64,000 nucleotides of DNA. Source: Primorskyibacter sedentarius. Its GTDB lineage: Bacteria > Pseudomonadota > Alphaproteobacteria > Rhodobacterales > Rhodobacteraceae. Under the pieces are notes generated by a model, which saw nothing but the letters and a program-made list of their open reading frames with translations, was not told the origin of the DNA and did not search any database. Location of the stretch: contig NZ_SLZU01000001.1 of NCBI RefSeq assembly GCF_004342065.1, positions 124,001-188,000 on the forward strand, in the 5' to 3' direction. Position numbers and translations under genes: made by a program. Below are positions 54,359-61,707 of the stretch, one piece after another. Positions within the stretch are counted from its first letter, which is position 1; each line of letters opens with the position of its first letter.

Positions 54359-55371
54359 CAGATACGCTTCACCTGGAAACGCTTGGATCGGTTGGTGCGC
54401 TGGCCCGCAGCCTGCCGTCTTTTGATCACGCCTCGGCAGAGGCCGCACGCGCGCGGCAGGCGGAATTGACCAAGCCGCCGGGCTCGCTGGGTCGGCTCGA
54501 AGAACTGGCCGCCTTCATGGCGGGATGGCGCGAAACGGCCCGGCCCGAGATTGCCCGCGCGCAGGCGCTGGTCTTTGCGGGCAACCACGGGATCTGCGCG
54601 CAGGGGGTGAACCCTTTCCCGCAGGCCGTGACCGCACAGATGGTTGCCAATTTCGAGGCGGGCGGCGCTGCGATCAACCAGCTTTGCCGGATCTCCGGCG
54701 CCGAGCTTTCGGTCATCGCGCTGGATCTTGACCACCCGACGCAGGACTTCACAACTGCCGTGGCAATGACCGAGGCCGAATGCCTTGACGCGATGCGCCG
54801 GGGTGCGGCGGCAGTGGACGCATCGGCGGATGTGCTGATGCTGGGTGAGATGGGCATCGGCAATTCCACGGTCGCCGCAGCGCTTGCCCACGCGGCGTTT
54901 GGCGGCGCGGCACGCGATTGGGTCGGGCGTGGCACCGGGTCCGATGATGAGGGCGTCGCGCGCAAGGCCCGCGTGATCTCGGACGGTGTCACCCGTCACG
55001 CCGGGCTTTCCGGCATGGAACAGCTTGCCGCGCTTGGCGGGCGGGAACAGGCTGCGATCTGCGGTGCCATTCTGGCAGCACGGTCCGCGCGCATCCCCGT
55101 GCTGCTGGACGGGTTCATCTGCACCGCGGCAGCCGCGCCCTTATACGCAACCTCCCCTGCCCTGATGGAGCATTGCCTGATCGGTCATGCCAGCCGGGAG
55201 CCCGGCCACACCCTGCTGTGCGACGCGATGGAGAAAGAGCCGATCCTGTCGCTCGACATGGCGCTTGGCGAAGGCTCCGGCGCGGCGCTGGCGCTGTCGA
55301 TCCTGCGCGGCGCGCTGGCTTGCCACAATGGCATGGCCACCTTCGCCGAAGCCGGAGTGTCAGCCGGGTGA
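54355..55371 (+). CDS. cobU: Nicotinate-nucleotide--dimethylbenzimidazole phosphoribosyltransferase
   Basis: 338-residue enzyme (P. denitrificans CobU; Salmonella CobT) activating DMB to alpha-ribazole phosphate. LTKPPGSLGRLEELA, FAGNHGICAQGVNPFPQ, LGEMGIGNSTVAAAL and LLDGFICTAAA are family blocks, and the catalytic Glu lies near the end in a GEGSGAALAL context. ATGA overlap with cobP. BluB, the DMB synthase, is not in the window. Confidence 0.95.
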   Translation: MTDTLHLETLGSVGALARSLPSFDHASAEAARARQAELTKPPGSLGRLEELAAFMAGWRETARPEIARAQALVFAGNHGICAQGVNPFPQAVTAQMVANFEAGGAAINQLCRISGAELSVIALDLDHPTQDFTTAVAMTEAECLDAMRRGAAAVDASADVLMLGEMGIGNSTVAAALAHAAFGGAARDWVGRGTGSDDEGVARKARVISDGVTRHAGLSGMEQLAALGGREQAAICGAILAARSARIPVLLDGFICTAAAAPLYATSPALMEHCLIGHASREPGHTLLCDAMEKEPILSLDMALGEGSGAALALSILRGALACHNGMATFAEAGVSAG

Positions 55372-56117
55372 GCGCGCGCCGCCGCATCGAGGAAGCGCGG
55401 CTTGCCCTGATGATGCTGACGCGGCTTCCGGTGGGCAGGCTTGCCGAACCGGCCCCCTCACTGGGACAGGCAAGCTGGGCCTTCCCGCTTGTGGGGCTGG
55501 TCATTGGCCTTGTCGGTTGGGCGGGCTTCGCAGCTGCGCTGTCCTGCGGGCTGCCCGCCACGCTGGCCGGATTTCTTGCAGTGGCCACAACGGCGTGGGC
55601 GACCGGCGCGCTGCATCATGACGGGCTTGCCGATTTCGCCGACGGGATAGGCGGCGGTCGCGACAGGGCGCATTGTCTGGAGATCATGCGCGACAGCCGG
55701 ATCGGCAGCTACGGTGCCGTGGCGCTGATCCTTGCCATCGGCATCCATGTAACTGCGCTTTCTGCCGGAACGGCTGGGATACCCTTGCTTGCCTTCCTGC
55801 TGCTTGGCGTCGCGAGCCGCCTCGTGATGCTGGCGCTGCTGATCTGGCTGCCGCCTGCACGCACGGACGGCCTTGGCCGGGGTGCCACCAGCCAAAGCGC
55901 GGGCGCGATGGTGCCCGGCGGGGTGTTGGTGCTTTTACTTGCTGTGCTGACCGGCACAGACGGGATGGCGGCGCTGGTGGCCATATGCGTGGCCGCCTTC
56001 GTTGTCGCGGCACTTGCACGGCGCCGGATCGGCGGACAGACGGGCGATGTGCTTGGTGCTGCGCAAATGATCTGCGAAATCTCTGGCTGGATCGTCTGGG
56101 CGGCCGTCGCCACCTGA
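55368..56117 (+). CDS. cobV: Adenosylcobinamide-GDP ribazoletransferase (cobalamin synthase)
   Basis: 249-residue inner-membrane enzyme (P. denitrificans CobV; Salmonella CobS) that joins the nucleotide loop to GDP-cobinamide. LMMLTRLPVG at the start, GALHHDGLADFADGIGGG with Mg-binding Asp residues, and MRDSRIGSYGAVALIL are the hallmark motifs. About six helices. It starts with GTG at 55368, overlapping the previous stop (GTGA). Last gene of the B12 island. Confidence 0.93.
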   Translation: MSARRRIEEARLALMMLTRLPVGRLAEPAPSLGQASWAFPLVGLVIGLVGWAGFAAALSCGLPATLAGFLAVATTAWATGALHHDGLADFADGIGGGRDRAHCLEIMRDSRIGSYGAVALILAIGIHVTALSAGTAGIPLLAFLLLGVASRLVMLALLIWLPPARTDGLGRGATSQSAGAMVPGGVLVLLLAVLTGTDGMAALVAICVAAFVVAALARRRIGGQTGDVLGAAQMICEISGWIVWAAVAT

Positions 56118-56144
56118 GCCAGAACTGCCAACAGGGAAGCCCCG

Positions 56145-56984
56145 TCAGGCAGTCGGGAAGAGGATCGCGTAAAGGTCGGTGAACATCCGCAGCGACGTGA
56201 GCAAAAGGAACACGCCAAAGGCCAATCGCAACGTCCGGCGCGGTATGGAATGTGCGAGCCTGACCCCGACATGCGCGAAACTGGTGCTGAGAGGGATAAT
56301 CACCGCCGCCGCAATCAGGTTCACGTAACCGACGGAGAATGGCGGCAGCCCCTCGACGCCCAGACCCGCCAAGGCGTAAACAATCGCCCCGGGCAGGCCG
56401 ATGACGAAGCCGATTGCCGCCGACGTGCCCACGGCACGCCGGATGTCGTAGCCCAGGAAATTCAGAAGCGGCACACCGATTGTGCCGCCGCCGATCCCCA
56501 TCATCGCCGACAGGGCGCCGGTGATCGTCCCAAGCCCCGCCCAGACCCCCTTGGAAAAGCTCTTAGGTTCCGGCCCTTCTTTGGTGCGGCGAAAGATCAT
56601 GTCAATCGCGACAAGCGCCGCCACGATGGCAAAGACGGCGATCAGGATATAGCCCGAAACATAGCCGCCAAGCAGCGCCCCCGCGATCACGCCGACAAGA
56701 AGCGACGGCGCCCAAAGGCGCAGCAGGTCCATATCGATGGCGCCGCGCCGGTAATGCCCATAGCCCGAGGACAGCGAGGTGAAGACAATCGTGGCAAGCG
56801 ATGTTCCTACGGCGACCTGCATCGTCACCGCAGGCTCCATCCCCGCAGAGGACAGCGCGAGGTAAAGCGCGGGAACAATCACGATGCCGCCCCCGACCCC
56901 CAGAAGCCCCGCGAGAATCCCGCCGAAAATGCCCGCCCCAATGGCGATTGCCAGAAGCGGCAGGAAGGTTTGCAATTCAGTCAT
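56145..56984 (-). CDS. TauE/SafE family permease
   Basis: 279-residue membrane protein with about eight helices. GGILAGLLGVGGGIVIVPAL near the start and ALSAMMGIGGGTIGVPLL in the second half are the paired DUF81 motifs. The family exports sulfite, sulfoacetate or related anions. Substrate unknown. It converges on cobV and has no link to B12. Confidence 0.9.
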   Translation of the reverse strand: MTELQTFLPLLAIAIGAGIFGGILAGLLGVGGGIVIVPALYLALSSAGMEPAVTMQVAVGTSLATIVFTSLSSGYGHYRRGAIDMDLLRLWAPSLLVGVIAGALLGGYVSGYILIAVFAIVAALVAIDMIFRRTKEGPEPKSFSKGVWAGLGTITGALSAMMGIGGGTIGVPLLNFLGYDIRRAVGTSAAIGFVIGLPGAIVYALAGLGVEGLPPFSVGYVNLIAAAVIIPLSTSFAHVGVRLAHSIPRRTLRLAFGVFLLLTSLRMFTDLYAILFPTA

Positions 56985-57070
56985 GGTCCCGTGGGCTCGC
57001 TTCTTGAGGGTTTGGCGCGGCATTGCCGCAAGGGGTGGAAAGGTGCGGGCGGCGGCCGCGATTGCAGCAC

Positions 57071-58861
57071 TTATCTGCCTATCGCGTAGGCCTGCATCAG
57101 CCGCGGTGTCGCCGCCGCCTGAAGGCAACCGCCCGGGTGGCGCATCGCCGCGGTCAGCCGCCCGACCGTCCACGGCTCTGCCACGGTCACCCGATGGCCG
57201 CGGGCGCGCAAGCCTTCAACCGTGCCTTGCGTGACATTCGGTTCGATCATCATCTCGCCCGGTTTGGCCTCGCGCGGGTAAAAGCTGCCCTGAAAATGCA
57301 TCGAATGGAACAGCGGCGCATCGATGCCTTGCTGCAGATCCAGACCGTGATGCACGAAGCGCAGGAACCAGACCAGCTGCCACTGGTCCTGCTGGTCCCC
57401 GCCCGGTGTACCAAAGGCGATGCGGGCGTCGCCCTTTTCAGCCATGGAAGGCGTCAGGGTTGTGCGCGGCCGACGCCCCGGCGCCAGCGAGGACGGCAAC
57501 CCCTCTTCCAGCCAGAACATCTGCGCTCGAGAGTTGAGCGGGAAGCCCAGCCCCGGCACAACCGGGTTGCTTTGCAGCCACCCGCCCGAAGGCGTCGCCG
57601 AAACCATGTTCCCCCAGCGGTCGATGACATCAAGATGCACGGTGTCGCCGCGCCGTTCGGTCAGATGCGCCATTGTCGGCTCTTGTGGGGCCGCAGCAGT
57701 GACGCCGAAATCCTGCGCCGCGCGCTTCACGTAAGCCTCGGCGAGGTGTTCGAACCCCGCGATGCGACCGGGACGCTGGTCCAGCGATGCCTGCCGGGTG
57801 ATCAGCGCCGCCCGTTCGGCGTTATAGGCGTCTGACAGCAGCAGGTGCATGGGTATGTCGCTATGGGCCGGATCGCCGTAATAGGCTTCGCGGTCGGCAT
57901 AGGCGAGCTTGATCGCCTCGATCACGGTATGGACGAATTCCTCGCCCATCGGATCCATGCCTGCCAGATCGAAATGTTTCAGGATGGCGAGCGCCTGCAA
58001 CAGGACCGGCCCTTGCGACCATGGCGCGGTCTTGTGCAGGGTCCAGCCGTGATAGTCGTAACGCAGCGTGTCTTCGTAGCTTGCGGACCAGCCTGCCATA
58101 TCCTCTTTTGTCATCACGGCGCGGTGCGCCTTGCCAGAGACATCGTGAACCTCGGCCGTTTCCAGAAAATCGCCAATTGTGTCAGCGACAAAGCCCGCCG
58201 ACCAGGCCTTGCGGGCCGCGTCAATCTGGGTGCAGCGCTCCGTGCCCGCATCTTCGCCTTCCGCCACCAGCCGTTCATAAGTGCTGGCAAGATCGGGGTT
58301 GCGGAAGAGCGTATTGGCTTGCGGAGCGGCGCCTCCCGGCGTCCAGACGGCTGCAGAACTGGGCCATTCCGTGGCGAAATAATCGCTCAGGCCGGATATC
58401 GTCCGGGCCACGCGCGGCAGGATCGGATGCCCGTCCCGCGCATAATCAATGGCGGGCTGCATCACCTCGCGCAGCGACAGGCTGCCATGATCGCGCAGCA
58501 GCAATAGCCAGCCGTCAAACGCGCCCGGCACGACGGTGGACAACAGCCCCGATCCCGGGATCAGCGTCAGCCCCTGTGCGGTGTAATGTTCGATCGTGGC
58601 CCCCGCCGGGGCGACACCCTGCGCGCAGATCACCCGCGTCTCGCCGCGTTCGGCACTGTGATAGATTACCGGCAAATCGCCCGCCGGACCGTTCAGATGA
58701 GGCTCCACGATCTGAAGGACGAACCCGGTGGCCACCGCCGCATCAAACGCGTTGCCGCCCTTTTCCAGAATGCCGAACCCCACCGCGGATGCCAGCCAAT
58801 GGGTGGAGGTCACGACCCCGAATGTACCGCGTATTTCGGGACGGGTCAGGAAATCGGTCAT
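57071..58861 (-). CDS. Gamma-glutamyltransferase family protein
   Basis: 596-residue Ntn-hydrolase. The nucleophile is predicted at Thr407 (GDTVHLDVID), where the proenzyme cleaves itself into large and small subunits; PSGGWLQSNPVVPG and LTPSMAEKGDARIAFGTPGGD are small-subunit landmarks. There is no N-terminal signal peptide, so it is probably cytosolic, unlike the periplasmic enzyme of E. coli. It may act on glutathione, gamma-glutamyl amides or a related acylated compound. Confidence 0.92.
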   Translation of the reverse strand: MTDFLTRPEIRGTFGVVTSTHWLASAVGFGILEKGGNAFDAAVATGFVLQIVEPHLNGPAGDLPVIYHSAERGETRVICAQGVAPAGATIEHYTAQGLTLIPGSGLLSTVVPGAFDGWLLLLRDHGSLSLREVMQPAIDYARDGHPILPRVARTISGLSDYFATEWPSSAAVWTPGGAAPQANTLFRNPDLASTYERLVAEGEDAGTERCTQIDAARKAWSAGFVADTIGDFLETAEVHDVSGKAHRAVMTKEDMAGWSASYEDTLRYDYHGWTLHKTAPWSQGPVLLQALAILKHFDLAGMDPMGEEFVHTVIEAIKLAYADREAYYGDPAHSDIPMHLLLSDAYNAERAALITRQASLDQRPGRIAGFEHLAEAYVKRAAQDFGVTAAAPQEPTMAHLTERRGDTVHLDVIDRWGNMVSATPSGGWLQSNPVVPGLGFPLNSRAQMFWLEEGLPSSLAPGRRPRTTLTPSMAEKGDARIAFGTPGGDQQDQWQLVWFLRFVHHGLDLQQGIDAPLFHSMHFQGSFYPREAKPGEMMIEPNVTQGTVEGLRARGHRVTVAEPWTVGRLTAAMRHPGGCLQAAATPRLMQAYAIGR

Positions 58862-59087
58862 GAAGGTTCCAGTCTGTCTTGTTCACGCATCCGCCAAAGG
58901 GCTGCCCGGCATCAGGGTCCGCACAGCACATGCCGACGGTCTGCATGTTCATGCGGCACTTGTCTGCCATGCGTAACCACCCCGGGGGCTGTCAGCAAGT
59001 CGCACCGCCCGAAGTCCCTGTCAGAGGGTCCGGCCACAACGCGGCTCCGGCCATCGATACGCCCGCGGCAGAGCGGTCAGTGGGCCG

Positions 59088-59113
59088 GTCAGGCGGCCCG
59101 GTCAGGCGGCCCG
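59088..59113. repeat. Perfect tandem repeat of 13 bases
   Basis: GTCAGGCGGCCCG occurs twice back to back at 59088-59100 and 59101-59113. It lies about 35 bases upstream of the -35 box of the alginate-operon promoter. It may be slippage or an activator site. Confidence 0.7.
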
Positions 59114-59146
59114 TCGCCCATGTTGACCTAAGGGCAAATTTCGTGA

Positions 59147-59175
59147 TTGAAACGCCCGCACCTGCAATGTAACAT
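59147..59175 (+). promoter_or_regulatory. Candidate promoter of the uronate/alginate operon
   Basis: TTGAAA at 59147-59152 and TAACAT at 59170-59175 are separated by exactly 17 bases, giving a start near 59182. The -10 box overlaps the first copy of the palindromic operator, a typical arrangement for repression. Confidence 0.55.
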
Positions 59176-59198
59176 ACTAGTATAGCATACTAGTATAG
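59173..59198 (+). promoter_or_regulatory. Tandem palindromic operator
   Basis: CATACTAGTATAG occurs twice in direct succession (59173-59185, 59186-59198). Each copy contains the perfect 10-base palindrome ATACTAGTAT, with centres 13 bases apart. It overlaps the -10 box and the expected transcription start. The size and symmetry fit a GntR/FadR-type or similar dimeric repressor; no regulator gene is in the window. Confidence 0.65.
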
Positions 59199-59218
59199 CA
59201 ATAGCTCAAAAGGACAGC

Positions 59219-60358
59219 ATGGATCGCGCATTGAGAGTTCTGATTGCGGGCACCGGTTTTGCCGGACAGGGCCACGCAGAGGCGTTTCGCGGTGCGGGCG
59301 CAGAGATCGTCGGAATCGTCGGAAGAACGCCGGAGGTCGTCCGTGACGTTGCCCAGAACATGGGCATCCCCTATGCCGGCACCGATTGGCAGGAGGCGCT
59401 GACCGTCTGCAAACCCGACATTGTCTCTATCGCCACGCCGGGCGGCGCGCATTACGAGCCGATCAAGCAAGCGATTGCGCATGGCTGTCACGTCTTTTGC
59501 GACAAGCCGATGACCAGCAGTGGCGAAACGGCCGCCGAACTTCACGCGCTTGCACAGGCTAAGGGCGTCAAGACCGCCTATGCCGCGAGCTTCCGCTACA
59601 CGGGCAGCGTGCTGCATGCCAAGCAGCTTGTCGCCAAGGGGGCGATCGGAGAGCCGACCGAGGTCGAGTGCATTTCCCACTTCAACCTGGAGCGTGAAAT
59701 CCCGTTCGGCTGGTCCCATCGCAAGGCAGATGGCGGCGGGCGGTTGAACAACAACTTCACCCATACGCTGTCAATCGCCTGTTCGGTCGTGGGCGAAAAG
59801 ATCCTTTCGATCATTGGTGAGGTCCGAGACGATCTGGGCCGCGCGCCCATCGTCGAAGGCGTGCACAACTTCGCCACGCGCCGGAACTTCATCCCCAAGG
59901 ATCTGGACGATCCCGCGCTCAAATGGGGAGAGAGCGATGTAGAATGGTCGTACACAGTGCTCGCGCGGCTCGACAGCCCGTTCGCGGATAAACCCGTTTC
60001 GGTTCTGTTCAAACATGGCGGTCTGGTGCCGCGCTTCCACGAAGATCACATCGTCTTTTACGGCACCAAAGGCGCGATCTACATCAAAGGGCATTACGGC
60101 AGCGGGCAGCTCTACCTCGCTGACAAGACCGGGACGTGGCAGGAAATGCCCCTGCCGCAAGACATCGCAGATACCGTTCCGCAGGTCAAAGGCGAGACGG
60201 AGCAATGCTGGCACTACCTGGCGCGTGAATTCGTCAGGGATATCAGCGGCGAGCCTGTCGCCCCCTACCCGACCTTCCGGGAAGGCAGCCAATATCAGCA
60301 GATCATCGACCTGATCCGCAAGAACGACAACTGGACAGATGTGGCCCATCTGGCCTGA
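59219..60358 (+). CDS. Gfo/Idh/MocA family oxidoreductase
   Basis: 379-residue NAD(P)-dependent dehydrogenase. The Rossmann start is VLIAGTGFAGQGHAEAFRGAG, and the conserved Lys lies in CDKPMTSSGE (the EKP-type motif). The C-terminal alpha/beta domain runs from about 130. AAGGA lies 5 bases before ATG 59219. As the first gene of an operon with a ManD-type dehydratase and an alginate lyase, it probably oxidises or reduces a sugar acid. The substrate is not predictable. Confidence 0.9.
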   Translation: MDRALRVLIAGTGFAGQGHAEAFRGAGAEIVGIVGRTPEVVRDVAQNMGIPYAGTDWQEALTVCKPDIVSIATPGGAHYEPIKQAIAHGCHVFCDKPMTSSGETAAELHALAQAKGVKTAYAASFRYTGSVLHAKQLVAKGAIGEPTEVECISHFNLEREIPFGWSHRKADGGGRLNNNFTHTLSIACSVVGEKILSIIGEVRDDLGRAPIVEGVHNFATRRNFIPKDLDDPALKWGESDVEWSYTVLARLDSPFADKPVSVLFKHGGLVPRFHEDHIVFYGTKGAIYIKGHYGSGQLYLADKTGTWQEMPLPQDIADTVPQVKGETEQCWHYLAREFVRDISGEPVAPYPTFREGSQYQQIIDLIRKNDNWTDVAHLA

Positions 60359-60370
60359 GGAGCCCACACC

Positions 60371-61597
60371 ATGAAGATCACCGATGCCAAGGTCTTTGTC
60401 GGCGGTCCCGCAAAGAACTACGTCACGCTCAAGATCATGACCGATCAGGGTGTCTACGGTCTTGGCGACGCGACGCTGAACAATCGCGAAACGCTGCCCG
60501 CCGCCTATCTTCAGGACTACCTGATCCCCAACCTGATCGGCATGGATCCCCGCAATTCCGAGGATATCTGGCAGTTCTTCTACCGCGGTGCCTATTTTCG
60601 GCGTGGCCCCATCTCCATGGCCGCGTTCGGGGCAATCGACATGGCGCTGTGGGACATCAAGGGCAAGCTGGCGGGCATGCCGCTTTACCAGCTGTTCGGT
60701 GGCAAGAGCCGTGATGGCGCGATGGTCTATGCCCATGCGACGGGCGCGGACCTCGAAGACCTGATGGACAGCATCGCGCATTACGTCGAACAGGGCTACA
60801 AGGCGGTGCGCGTGCAATGCGGCATCCCAGGCATGCCCTCGGCCAGCTATGCCGTCCCCGAGACCAAGGGTGAAGGCAAGCATTACATCAGCGATTTCAG
60901 CGGCATCCGTCCGAAGGTAGAGGTATGGGATACCGACCGCTACATGCGCTACATGCCTGGTGCGCTGGCCGAAATCCGGTCACGTTTCGGGCCTGATCTG
61001 AAAATCCTGCATGACGTGCATCACCGGCTGCTGCCGCGTGAGGCGGCGGAATTTGCCAAGGCGGTGGAGCCCGTGGGCCTTTACTGGCTGGAAGATCCGA
61101 CCCCGGCAGAGGATCAGGACGCGCTGCGGCTTTTGCGGCAGCATTCCACTGTTCCCGTGGCCATCGGCGAGGTGTTCAACTCCATATATGACTGCAACAA
61201 GCTGATCGAGGCCGAGTTGATCGACTTCATCCGCGTGGCTGTCACCTATGCGGGCGGGATCACGCATGTGAAACGCATTGTCGATCTTGCCGGGCTGCAC
61301 CATGTGCGCACCGGGTTTCATGGCGCGCCCAGCCACTCGCCGCTTTGCATGGCGGCGCAGGCACATCTGAACGCATGGGCGCCCAATTTCGGCATTCAGG
61401 AATACCTCGTTCTGGGGACGCCCGAATGTGACGCGCTGTTCCCGTCCGAACACCAGATGGAAAACGGCATGGTCTATGTCAGCGACGCGCCGGGGCTGGG
61501 CGTCGATTTCGATGAAAAAGAGGCCGCACGCTACAGCTATGCGCCCGGCAGCCACCCGGTGGTGCGCCTACAGGACGGAACACTCTGGAATTACTGA
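60371..61597 (+). CDS. manD: Enolase-superfamily D-mannonate dehydratase (ManD type)
   Basis: 408-residue mandelate racemase/enolase superfamily protein. It starts MKITDAKVFVGGPAKNYVTLKI and its Mg ligands are Asp215 (LHDVHHRL), Glu241 (YWLEDPTP) and Glu267 (IGEVFNSIYD); His217 fits the ManD catalytic His. ManD members dehydrate D-mannonate and/or D-gluconate to KDG with very different efficiencies. 12 bases separate it from the preceding gene. The alginate lyase downstream supports uronate-derived substrates. Confidence 0.88.
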   Translation: MKITDAKVFVGGPAKNYVTLKIMTDQGVYGLGDATLNNRETLPAAYLQDYLIPNLIGMDPRNSEDIWQFFYRGAYFRRGPISMAAFGAIDMALWDIKGKLAGMPLYQLFGGKSRDGAMVYAHATGADLEDLMDSIAHYVEQGYKAVRVQCGIPGMPSASYAVPETKGEGKHYISDFSGIRPKVEVWDTDRYMRYMPGALAEIRSRFGPDLKILHDVHHRLLPREAAEFAKAVEPVGLYWLEDPTPAEDQDALRLLRQHSTVPVAIGEVFNSIYDCNKLIEAELIDFIRVAVTYAGGITHVKRIVDLAGLHHVRTGFHGAPSHSPLCMAAQAHLNAWAPNFGIQEYLVLGTPECDALFPSEHQMENGMVYVSDAPGLGVDFDEKEAARYSYAPGSHPVVRLQDGTLWNY

Positions 61598-61707
61598 CCG
61601 GTGGTCGGCCAAAGCCACACCACCTTCGGCACTATTTCGAATTTTTCATGCAGACGTGACCCTCGGCAACCGGGGATCTCACGGCGACACCAATGGAGGA
61701 GAGTGTC

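Larger units (their letters stand above)
58862..59218. other. Divergent control region upstream of the uronate/alginate genes
   Basis: 357 bases without a convincing gene. It holds a perfect 13-base tandem repeat (59088-59113), a promoter (59147-59175) and a tandem operator (59173-59198), listed separately. The left part (58862-59087) is GC-rich and I see no feature in it. It must also hold the promoter of the gamma-glutamyltransferase gene. Confidence 0.6.

Noticed and set aside
59173-59198. Tandem ATACTAGTAT repeats as an insertion-sequence end or attachment site
   Set aside because: There is no transposase or integrase, no target duplication, and the position over a promoter fits an operator better.
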